From NCBI GenBank assembly GCA_028826165.1, contig JAPDFW010000055.1:17501-81500 (forward strand): a DNA stretch of 64,000 bases, in the 5' to 3' direction. A program made the translations under genes and the position numbers. This DNA is from Anaeramoeba ignava. Its lineage: Eukaryota; Metamonada; Anaeramoebidae. Below are positions 1-12,251 of the stretch, one piece after another (within the stretch, counting starts at the first letter, position 1; each line of letters starts with the position of its first letter). The notes below the pieces were generated by a model that searched no databases, was not told the DNA's origin, and saw nothing but the letters and a program-made list of their open reading frames with translations.

Positions 1-3000
1 TAAAGAAAATGGAAAACTTCAAGAATTATGGAGAAAATCAATAATTTGGTTTTTAAACTTTCAAAAAAGTAAACCTATAAACAAATATTTACCAATTAAT
101 ATTTCAAAAGATACTAAAAAATTTCATGAAGAACTGAAAAATTATCAAAAAGAATTAAATCAATATTTCCAAAAATTAAAATCACCTGAAAAAGCAACAA
201 TATCTGATTTTAATTTTTATCTTATTAATGAAAATAAATTTAATGAAATATTCAATTTATTTAATGAAATTGAAGAAACAAAAGAACAAAAACAAAATGA
301 AATTGAAAAAAACAAAAAGAAGTTCAATCATTTAAATCATAAACTTTCTAAAATGAAGGAATTTTTTGATAATTTTGAAGATGAAGAAATAAATGAAGAA
401 TTTAAAGATTGGGAAAAAATCAAATTAGGAGAAATAACCTTAAATGAATTTTCAAATTTTTTCAAAAATATCAAAAACATAAAAATCAATTCAATTGATT
501 TATTTCATCAAAATTTATTTTTTAGAGAGCAATTTCAAGAATTTCTTCAAAATCAAAATCAAAATCAAAATCAAAATCAAGAAATCAAAAAATTATCAAT
601 TCTAGAAATTTGTAAAAAAGTAGAATCAAATTGGCAAAAATGGAAAAATAGTATTAATATAGAAACAAAATTGGAAGAATTAAATGAAAAATTCCCATTA
701 AACAAAGAACAATTCGTTTCTGAATTATTAACAAAAAATAATTTCCCAAAAATTGAAAAAATTCGAGAAATCAAAAAAAAAATCTTGAAATTTTTCCAAA
801 TTAGAAAAATAATTAATAATATAAATTCAATTACTAATTTCCTTAATACATTTTTGGAAAGAAATGGAAATAATTCAAATCAAACCAAAGAAATTGAACA
901 ATTACAAAATATTTGGAAAGAAAAGAAAATTAAACAAATAAATGATTTTGAAAAAGAAATGAATCAAAAAATTAATATTGATTATAAAATTCTTGAATTT
1001 ATCATTGAATTATTTCCATCAAATAATAATTCTCAACAAATATCAAGTAGTGAAAAAATCTTAATTTGGTTAAAATTAAAAAATGAAAAAGAGTTTCAAA
1101 ATGAAATGAAAAAATTAAAATCGAATGATTTTATTCCATACAAAGAATTTAAAAAATCTTTAATTAGTCTCAAAAATATTTTTAAACCAATACTTTTATC
1201 AAACAAATTTAATGATCTTCCTTCTTTACAAAATGAAATCAAGAAAATAAAATTTCAAGAAAAAACAAAAGAAGAAATTGATATAAAATTATTGATTAAA
1301 TATTTCCCATTACTCGATATTAAATATAAACAATTTACATATTCACCTACAAATTTACTTCAAGATATTTTCAATATTTTTGAAAAAGGATGTAAATTGA
1401 TTTTTGATTTGAAAGAACCATTATTTAAATGTATTATTCAAACAAAAAAATCAAATGAAAAAAATATTGAAGATTTTATCAATATGTTAAGTGTTGCATT
1501 AGATAAAAAACCAAAAATTGCATTAGGAAATAATGAAAATGAATCAAAACATCAATCAAAACACCAATCAAAACACCAATCAAAACACCAATCAAAATAT
1601 CAATCAAAATATCAATCAAAATATCAATCAAAACATCAATCAAAAAATCAACAAAAGTTCGCTTTCGTTCCACAATATGAGCAATTATTTAAAATTATTG
1701 ATAAAATTTATCAAAATTTGAAAAGATTTATTCCAATTCAATATTATCAAAAAATTCAAGAAATTGATGAACCTATTAAAATCAAAAAAAATCCAAAAAA
1801 CTCAAAAAAACTTGATAATTTCAAAGAATTAAATCAATTTAATAACAAAATTGAAGAAAATCTTAAAAAATGGAAAGAAGATGAAGAAAAATTAAAAGAA
1901 ATACCTTTAAAAGGAATTTTAACCAATCAACAACTTCTTTTAATTTATCAAAACCAAAACAAAAATCAAAATCAAAATCAAAATCAAAATCAAAATCAAA
2001 ATCAAAATCAAATTCAAAATCAAAATCAAAATCAAAATCAAAATGAATTTTTTAAATCAATTATCAGATTAATTAATGGAGAAAAAAGAACTAACGAAAT
2101 AAATTTTATGGAATATATAAATCCAGAAGTTGAAAAAATTGATTTAATTGATTTTTCAAAATCTTTTTTTCAAAAAATTGAAAAAGGTTTCTCCTTAAAA
2201 TTTATTCAAGATTCCATTTTCAAAATAAATTTATCAATTATAGAAAAAAACAGAAATCTTCAAAAAATCCAATTTAAATTGAAAAAACAAATCGATGAAA
2301 AAAGAGATGGATCAATTCGAAATCCAAAAATATTTATTATAAAAATTACAGAAAAATCAAAAATATTGAATTATGTTACAATGATTTATTATTTATATTC
2401 AAAATCTTTTCCATTAAGAGAACAAATTTTGATTTGTAATTCAAATACAAAACCTGAAGATATAATTAATTTTTTCTCAATTTATAAATATTATAATGAA
2501 ATACAAGAAAATAATGGTTCTTTTTCATTATTATTTTCAATAATTCATGCTGATAGATTATCTCAAAAATGTCAAAATATTATAATTTCTGAAACAAATT
2601 CAATTGATTTCTTTACAAAAATACCAATGATAATATTTGAATTTTATCAAAAACAAGAAAAAACATTTTTATCTTCTTTACTTCAAGAAGGAAAACTAAA
2701 TATTGATTTTGAAGATGAAATTAACAAAAATCTGAAACAAATTATCAAATGTTCACCAATTTATAACAATATTCATGTTTTTTATTCAAATTTTACAGGT
2801 GAAGGAAAAAGTTTTCAAATTAGAAAATTTTGTTTTGATTTTAAAAGAAAAACAAATAATTATAAATATCAAATTATTCAACTTAATAAAGGAACAATTT
2901 CTGAAATGATTTCTAAATTAAATAAAATTACAAATCAATTAAAAGAAAAAGAAAAAGAAAAAGAAACAATATTCATTCATATTGAATTTCCAAATAAATG

Positions 3001-6000
3001 TTCTATTGAAATTTCAGATGCAATTTGGCAACTTACAATGTGGGAATCTATTGAAAATTCAAATCCAAAATCATCAAAATCTCTTTGTTGGAATATTCAA
3101 TCAAACATAATTCTTTTATTTGAAATTCCTAATAAACAAGAAAAGTATCAAAATCAAAATCAAAATCAAAATCAAAATCAAAATCAAAATCAAAATCAAA
3201 ATCAAAATCAAAATCAAAATCAAAATCAAAATGAAAAAATGTGGAAATCTTTTTATCCACTTTATCAATTTAAATTACATTATTTAAATTATAACAAAGA
3301 TTCTTTTGTTTTCCAAAATTATAAAATTGATTCAAATCAAAAAATAATTAAAAAAGAGGATAAAAAATTAAAAAAAGTTGCAAATTTAATGATAAAATTA
3401 GAAGATAAACTATTTAACAACCAATTAGATGCAAATCAATCCGAAACTATTAAAGAAATATTAGAAAAAGATGATAAACCAAATCCAAAAAGATTTATTG
3501 AATTAATTGAAGAAAATATTTCTATTGTTTTAAATCAATTTAATAGAAGAAATATGAAAAATATTTACACATTTAGATTATTATCACAATTTTGGAATTC
3601 ATTAAAAGTATTTATTAAACCAATATTAGGGTGGAAGATTAGCAATTACAAAACAAATAAGAAAAAATTAACAAAATCAATCCTTAAAAGTTGGTTTCTT
3701 TCAATTTCAAGATTTATTTTATTTCCTTTATTATCAGAAAACAAAAATATTTTTGATAATTTTTATACTTTTCTTCCAAAATTACAATTTAAAAATGAAA
3801 ATGAAAATATTATTCCAATTTCAATTCAATCAAGAAGACAAATGGATAATTTTTTCTCAGGATTTGGATTATTTATAAAAAAATATTCAAAAGATTCTCC
3901 TTTATTTGACAAACATGAAAAAAAAGCAGAAACAAATTTAAGTTCAATAAAATCAATATTTTCTGATACTTTCAATTCTGAAGAAGAAATTGAAAAAATT
4001 TTCCTATTTTTATCTGCTCTTAATCCAAAAGAAATTGATAAAGAATTAATTGAAGAACATAAAAAAGGAAAATCAAAATATGTTCTTACTTTTGATAATG
4101 TTTCTAAAATGCTATTTCTTCAATTCAGAAATTTTGTTAATCTTCCAACAATTATAAGTGGAGAAACTGGGTGTGGAAAAACTTCATTAATTGAATATTT
4201 ATTTGAAACTATTTTGGAACAAAAAATCAAAACATTAAATGTTAATAATTCTATAAAGAAAAAAGATATTCAAAATTTAATTGAAGAAGGAGAAAAATAT
4301 TTTCCAAAACCATTTATAATACTTTTTGATGAATTAAATACAGCTCCAAAATCTTTTATTCCAATTTTCAAATATTTATTTATTGATAAAATGTTTAATG
4401 AGAAAAAGATATCAACAAATATAAGATTAATAGCAGCAATTAATCCATATAGAAAAAGAAGTGGAACGGATAAAAAAGAATATGAAAGATTTGGGTTATT
4501 TTATCAAAAAGATGATGAAAATGAAGAAAGTAAAAAAATTCAAAAATCAGTTTATAGAGTTCAAAAACTTCCAGATTCTTTACAAAAAGAAATATTAAAT
4601 TTTAATTCACTTCAAAAAGAACAAGAATTACCTTATATTCAAAAAATGGTTAAAAATACATTTGATTCTATTTTTAAAAAAGAAGAAGATATTAAAAGAA
4701 TCAGAGAATTTATGGGAAATTTTATTGAATATATTCAAAAATCTCATCAATATATTAGAGAAGAAGAAGAAAATCAAAATCAAAACCAAAATCAAAATCA
4801 AAATCAAAATCAAAATGAAAAAAAGAATTTAGCTTCAAAAGTTTCACTTAGAGATATTTCAAGAACTCTTAGAATATTTAGATGGATTTATGAATCAAGA
4901 TCAAGAGCTGGTATAATTTTATTAAAAGATAACATTGATTTGAAACAGATTAAAGAACAAATTAAAGAAAAAAAAGAAGAAATTGGAATAATAATTCAAA
5001 AAGCAATTTATTTATCTCTTTTTGTTTGTTATGAAGTTAGAGAAAAAAATCAAAAAAAAAGAAAAAAATATTCAATTAAAATTTTTGGAAATGAAAAATC
5101 AAAAGATTATAAAGAAATGATTGAAAATGCTAAAACAAATTTAATTGAAAATTTAGATTATAATTTTAAAGAAAAAATGATTGCAAAAAATACAGCATTA
5201 AAAGAAAATTGTTTATTGCTTTATATTTCAATTTATGCTCAAATACCTTTATTTATTATTGGGAAACCAGGTAAAAATTATAATTTAAAATTATAATTTA
5301 AATTTAAAATTATAATTTATAATTTAAAATTAAAAATTTAAATTAAATAAATAATAAATAGGAACTTCAAAATCAATTTCTCTTGAAGTCATTTTAAAAT
5401 CTTTTAAACCACCATTTGAAATTAATGAATTATTAAGAAAACTTAAACTTAGATCTCTTTATCAATCTTTTATTCAATGTTCACAAATAAGAACAAATAA
5501 AGAAATTGAAGAAGTTTTCAAATTGGCTAAACAAAATACAAAAAATGGAAATAATTTAGGAGTTGTTGTTCTTGATGAAATTGCACTTGCAGAATGGAGT
5601 TCTGAATTTCCACTTAAAACACTTCATTCAAAACTTGAAGAATCAGAAAAAGAATTATCAAGAAGACTTCAAAAAAGATTTAAACAAAATAAAAATGAAA
5701 ATGAAAATGAAAAATTAGAAGATATTTTAAAAGAAATGGAAGCAGTTTCGGTTGTTTCAATATCAAATTGGATTTTAGATCCAAGTGAAATGAATAGAGG
5801 AATCCTTATTTATAGAGATTCAATAACAGAAATTGAAAAAACAGCTCAACAAATATTATGTTCAGAAAATACAGGAATGAATTCTAAAATCCCAGAACTA
5901 TTTGCAGATAGTCTTTCAAGAATTTACAAAAAGATTATTGAAAATCAAAAAGAAAAAGAAAAAGATTCAGAATGGAAACCTTATTTTGGACTTAGAGATT

Positions 6001-9000
6001 TTTATTTTTTTGTTAAAATGATTGGATATTCTTATATAACTCATAACATTTCTTATAATAATGAAAGCTTAATTTCAAATGCTTTATTAAGAAATTTTAA
6101 TTCCAAACCAGAAATTATTCAAAATATTTCCCAATTTCAAAATGAATCCAAATCATTAAATTTAATATCATTAACAAAAATAACAACAAAAGAACTCATT
6201 TATCAAAATATTCAAAAAGAATATTTGAAAATTATGGATTTAATAATCCGAAATGAAATTTCAGATTTTTCAAGAAATATGATGATTTTAATTGATGAAA
6301 CTTTAAATTTACCAATTATTTTACAAATTATTGAAAGTTTAATTGAAGAAGAAGGAAGAAAAATTAGTGTTGTTTTTGGAAATTCTTTCCCAAAAGATCA
6401 AACAAAAGTTAAAATTATTAAAGATTTACATAAAGTTGAAAATTCAATAAGAAAAGGAGAAATAATTATTTTATATAATAATAACGATTTATTTCTACCT
6501 TTATATGATTTATTAAATCAAAATTATATCAAAGAAGGAAACAATCTTTATGCACAAATTTCAATGGGACATATTGAAAATTTAATTAAAATTGATCCTA
6601 ATTTCAGATTAATTTCAATTTGTGATAAAAGTCATGCTTATCATAATGAAACACCAGCTATTTTAAATAGATTTGAAAAATATTTATTGAAATTAGATGA
6701 ATTTATTGAATTTGGAATTATTCGAAGATTTTATGAACAACAAAAAGAAATGATCAAAAAAATTTGTGAATATTCAAAAATTAAAGAAGAAGATTTATTT
6801 GTTTCTTATCATTCTGGATTATTTCCATCACTTGCAATAAAACTTCAAGAAATAATTTCAAAAATAAAAGAAATTGATAATGAAGAGAAAATAAAACAAT
6901 TTTTGATTTTTGAAGGAGTTAATATGTGGATGAAAGTTTGTAATTTTGAAAATATTTTTTTAATTCAACAAAAAATTCAACAATTTAAATCCAAAATTCG
7001 AAAAAATCAAAACGAAAATGAAAAAGAAAAAGAAAATCAAAATCAAAATCAAAATCAAAATCAAAATCAAAATCAAAATGAAAATCAAAATCAAAACCAA
7101 AATCAAAAAGAAAATGAAAAAGAAAATGAAAATGAAAATGAATTAGAAATGGGGATAAATGAATATTTATATTTAAAATATTTTTGTGAAAGATATAATA
7201 GTTTATATCATAATAATTTAAATGAATTAATTCAAAATGAATTAAAACCAAAGAAAATTCAAAAATCAATCATTTTAACATCATCACCAAAATCAAAAAA
7301 TATTGAAATTCAAGGATTTAATATTGAAGAATTAAATATTTCTGAATTTGATAATGAAAAAGATTTCAAAAAGAAAATTAAAGATATTCTTGGAATATTT
7401 CCTCAAAAATCAAATCAAAATAATCAAATGAATAAGAAGAATCAAAGAAAAAAAGATCCAAATTTCATTTTAATTATTCATTTTACACCAACAAGAAATT
7501 TATCAGAAAAAATATTTTATCAATTCAAATATTTAATTGAAAATATAATTGAAAAAGAAAAAGAAGAAATTAAATGCTTTCTTATGTTTATTGTTCATAT
7601 TTCATCAAATCAAGAAGAAACAAATACATTCCATTTTTCATTTGAAAAAAATTTTGAATATTATTATATTGATGATATTTTCCAATATGATTTTGAAATG
7701 AATATTGATTTGAAAACAACATTCCCTGGAAATTATTTAGAAAAAGTTATTGAAGAAAATTGGGAAAAAATATTTGAATTAATTATTCCAATTTCTATTC
7801 TTAAATTTTTAAATTCAAAGAAAAAAATTGAAAAAACCAAAAAATTTTTTGAAGAAATGAAATTATCAAAAAACAAAGAAATTTTAATGAAAAAAATAAG
7901 AGAAATGATCCAAAAAGGAAAAATGAAAATATCAAATTATATGAATGGAATATTAATGAATTAATTAATGAAAAATTTGAAAAGAAAAGAAGAAATGAAT
8001 CATTAACTTCATTTATTCAATTTAAATTTAAAGAAAAATTAGAAACTATATTTGCTATTTTATTCAGTAATATTATGATTAATGATAATTTCAAACTTTT
8101 TCCTATTAATCAAAAAGACACCAATGAAATTCAAAAATTATGGGAAAAGATATTCAAAAATTTAAAAATTCCACATTTCCAAAATATTCTCACTTATCAA
8201 TTTAATAATTCAAATTTCCCATTTTTCCAATATTTTTATTCCAAATTATTTGAAGAAACAAAACAACAAGAAGAAGAAAACAAAATAATTCAAGAAATTA
8301 TAGAAAAACCTATTATTAAATGGTCCAACCAATATTCCAAGAATCCAAAAACAACTGCACAAATATTTCTAAAAGCATTTATAAGTGATTTTACAAAAAT
8401 ATCTTTTACAAAAGAAGAACAAAAGTTTTTAGAAGAATATATTGGAAATATTTCTGATTTCATTTATCAATTTGAAAAAAATGAAGATTTAACAAATTTA
8501 TCATTAAAAGAAATTTCACAAAAAATTAATTGGAATATATTTCAAAAAATTTATGAAATTTATAAATATTGTTTGAATATTGATAAAAGAGATTTAAAAA
8601 AGAAAGAAATTCAAAATCAAATTCAAAATCAAAATCAAAATCAAAATCAAATTCAAAAAGAAAATCTAATTTCAAAATTTATTAAAAAACAAATTGAAAT
8701 TATTGAAAATTATTTAAATAATCATAATTTATCAAATGATTTAACAATTATTTCAACTCCACTTTATAAAATTTATGAATTTATAATTGAAATGAAAAAA
8801 ATGAAAGAATTTGAAAAAGATTTTGAAAAAGATTTTGAAAAATTGTTTGATAAATGGATGGAAATTTACATATTATTTCTCAACAAATATAATTTACAAG
8901 AAATTAATCAAACTCAAGAATTTCAAAATTCATTTCAAAATTTTAAACTTTCCAAAAATGATAAACATTCGGAATCTATTATTGATATTTCTCAATTATG

Positions 9001-12000
9001 CAAAAATCAAAATGAAAAAATTAATTTATTTGAAAATTATTTCCAAATTATTATAAAACAAATTCAAAAAAAAGAAAAAATAAATTCATTGTTGAACAAT
9101 TTCAAAGTTATTACAAAAAAATTCTTTTATCAAAATGAAAATCAAAATCAAAATCAAAATCAAAATCAAAATCAAAATCAAAATCAAAATCAAAATCAAA
9201 ATCAAATTCAAACAAATCAAAAAGAAAAATAAATTCAAAATCAAAATCAAAATCAAAACAATTTCAAAATCAAAATCAAAATCAAAATCAAAATCAAAAT
9301 CAAAATCAAAAAAATCAAAATCAAAATCAAAATCAAAATCAAAATCAAAATCAAAATCAAAATCAAAATCAAAATCAAAATCAAAATCAAAATGAAATTT
9401 TTGGAATAGATCAAAATGAATTTCAATTTCCAAATTTATTTTCAATATTATTTAGTCATATTTTCAAATTATTAGAAAAAGATGAAAATTTAAGAAGAAA
9501 TATTTTCAATTATTTAAAAGATTATTTTACATTTAAAGAAAATGATTTAAAATGGATGAGTTTCACATTTTTATTAACTCTTTTCCAATACACAAATGAT
9601 TTCGATTTAACAAAAAAACAAAACAAATTTATTATCAATGAAAAAAGATTCTTTCCAGAAATTGAACATATAAATGATTTATTTGAAGAATATCAAAATT
9701 TTATTTTAAATATCCATTATATTATTCAAGATTCAAACAAATATTCAAAAATTAAAAATGAAGAAATTCAAAAATATATTTCAGAACAAATATTTCAAGA
9801 ATATGATTTTTTTATAATAAAACATTTGGAAAATATTCAAGAAAAAGAACAAATTAAAAAGAAATTTGATAAAATTTTCAAAATGGATATTCAAGAAAAT
9901 GAAGAACAAAATAAGATATTAAATCCAGATGGATATTATTATGGATATTTTGTTTCTTTTTTAAATAATCAAGTAGAAGATTTAACAAGAAGTTTTAATT
10001 GGATTACTGATAAATTAACAAATAATAGACAAATTGTAGATCAACAAGAAAATATAAAGAATTCTGTTTATAAAATTTGCAGAGATATTGAAACAATAAA
10101 TGAAGATTTTGAAAAAGTTCTACTTATTATTATAGAAACAGCAGAAAAATATTTAATGAATAAAAATATTGCATTACCAATATTTAATGATGAAATGAAT
10201 AATTTCCCAAATAACAGAAATATGATTTGCGAAAATATTTTAGGAATTAACAATTATCCAGAACCAAATCCAATTTTTACTTTATCTGATATTGATTTTA
10301 TTATTCCGACAAGAATTGCAAGAATTATTCATTATTCATTATTATTTTTATTATTAAAAAATGAAACAAATGAAACAAATTTAAATGAAAAATTAATTTA
10401 TCATGAAATTAAAAGTTTATCAATTATATTAAATTTATCAATAACAAATACAAAAATTTATTATATTCTTTTCTTAAAAGAAATTATCAAAGTTCAAGAT
10501 AACCAAATTCAATTTGGAAGACTTAGTAAACAAATTGATAATTGGAAAGAAGCTTTATATAAAATTTACAAAGAAAAACATGAAAATATTCTTTCAAAAA
10601 TTGAAATTTCAACATTCAAAAAACCATTTAAAGCAACAAATTTATTATTAACAAATCCAATTTCAATTTCAAATTTAATTTCAAATTTCTTAAAAAAACC
10701 AGAAAATATTGAAAATAACATTAAAAAATATCCATTAATTTCATTTTTTATTCAAAATTATTTGAAATTTAAAATGATTTATTTATTCCCATCATTTATC
10801 AAATTTTCAAGTTTTATCAATATCAAATATAATGGGAAAATTAATTTAAAACAATCACAAAAAATTAATATTGAAGATTTATTTAAAGATTCAAAAGAAA
10901 AAGAAATTGAAAAATTAAATGAAGAAGAAATTAAGATATTAGAAAATTGGGAAGATGATTTTAATGAATGTTGGATAATTTCATTAAGTCAAATCAATAA
11001 TGATAAAGTCAAGAAATTCAATATAAATAATTTAAATGAACTTGATCAAGAAAACAATCAAATTCCACAAATTATTGATAAAATTGAGCCAATAACAAGA
11101 AAATCATTTATTAAAGAAATTCTTTCAAATCAAGAAAAAAAACTAAACATTGCATATTTAATTAAATATATTTCGAAAGAAAAAAGAAGATTAAAGAATG
11201 AAATACAAAAAATCAATAAAATCAAAATCAAAATCAAAATCAAAATCAAAATCAAAATCAAAATCAAAATCAAAATCAAAATCAAAATCAAAATCAAAAT
11301 CAAAATCAAAATCAAAATCAAAATCAAAATCAAAATCAAAATCAAAAAAAATCCCAAAATGAAAGAATATTCATAAGAATATTTGATTCATCTTTTGAAT
11401 TTAATTTGAAAAGAATAGAAGATTATATTAAATTTCATAATATAAAAGATAATTTTGATGAATTAGAAAAAAAGATAAATGAAGTTTTTCAAATATTTAT
11501 TGAAACTGAAAATATTTTAATTATTATCAATAATTTTCAATTTAAAGATAAAATCATTTTAAATACTTCATTCCTTGATGAATCAAAATGGAAACAAATT
11601 AATCTTTCACAAGATACATGGAATGAAATAGTTAAAGAACTTTTAGAAAATTTTGCTATTCCTATTTTCCAAAAATTTTATCAAAATATTATTCAATTTT
11701 GTTCCAATTTAAAAGATGAAAAATTAATTAAAGTTGATCAAACACTTATTGAATTTGCAAAAGAAAACAAGATTCCAGTTTGAATTAGAAAATATTAAAT
11801 CAATTAAAAAACTTAAAATTCAACATTTGAGATTTATTCACAATGATATTTCACAACATTTTGAATCAATTATTGATAAAATAGATAATCAATATAAAAA
11901 TCAAATTCCAACAACTTTCTTAAATCAATTAGATTCCTTTTTTGAAAAAATTTCAATTACAAATTTGATATTAATTTTCCAAAATTTCTTTTCAAAAGAA

Positions 12001-12180
12001 TTAATTCAAAAAAATTATTCTCCAGAACAAGAACTTTTAAATAATTTAGTAAATATTGGAGATTTATTGAATCTTAAAACAGAATCAGAAATTATTCGAA
12101 AACATTTTCCAAGGCACTTAACACTTAAATATTCTGTTTCAGTTTATCTTCTTTGTTTAGATAAACTGAAGAAAAATTAA
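1..12180 (+). CDS. RNF213/mysterin-like giant AAA+ ATPase, 5' partial, with apparent frameshifts
   Basis: The frame is open from base 2, so the gene begins left of the window; the ATG at 353 is internal. Exons are 1-5270 and 5362-12180; the 91-nt intron (GTAAAA..ATAG) splits the second Walker A as GKPG|TSKS. Landmarks in order: a degenerate P-loop (GEGKS, near 2798), Walker A GETGCGKTS (4160-4186), Walker B FDELNT (near 4325), the spliced GKPGTSKS, Walker B VLDEIALAEWS (near 5570), and LNRFEK (near 6660). This order and these motifs match the tandem AAA modules of RNF213. No CxxC pair or RING/RZ finger follows the AAA core, so ligase activity is not supported. Frame changes occur near 7920 (A run), between 9215 and 9265, between 11220 and 11345 (CAAAAT tract) and near 11765; homology-like text continues across each. 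Many Asn-Gln tracts interrupt the chain. Family call is firm; the exact C-terminal reading is not. Confidence 0.8.
1541..1650 (+). repeat. 12-bp coding minisatellite (HQSK/YQSK)n
   Basis: About nine tandem 12-nt units encode His/Tyr-Gln-Ser-Lys inside the RNF213-like protein, ahead of its AAA modules. The unit (CAATCAAAACAC type) differs from the CAAAAT hexamer that dominates the rest of the gene. Confidence 0.85.
3148..3232 (+). repeat. (CAAAAT)n coding tract, Gln-Asn repeat
   Basis: A near-perfect run of CAAAAT read in frame as Gln-Asn within the RNF213-like gene. Shorter runs of the same unit lie near 550-579, 1960-2044, 4770-4815, 7035-7110 and 8605-8660. All keep the Gln-Asn frame. Confidence 0.9.
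9133..9393 (+). repeat. (CAAAAT)n tract with frame change
   Basis: The upstream part reads Gln-Asn in the frame of the preceding exon and ends at TAA (9230-9232). The downstream part reads Gln-Asn in another frame that runs on into coding sequence after 9393. Interruptions lie near 9216-9265 and at 9306-9316. At least one indel must separate the two halves if this is one gene. Confidence 0.85.
11212..11347 (+). repeat. (CAAAAT)n tract with frame change
   Basis: Entered from the left in a Lys-Ile frame that stops at 11374-11376. Read in the Gln-Asn frame it continues without a stop into the next coding segment after 11347. The switch must lie inside this array, which points to a copy-number or homopolymer indel. 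Confidence 0.85.
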
Positions 12181-12251
12181 TCAAAAATTTTAAATTCAAA
12201 AAATAAAATTGAATTGAATTAAATTTGAATTTATTTTCTTGTTAATTTTTT

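Noticed and set aside
9135-9395. Lys-Ser and Lys-Ile repeat ORFs as separate proteins
   Set aside because: They are alternate frames of the CAAAAT tract of the RNF213-like gene; only the Gln-Asn frame joins to flanking complex coding sequence.
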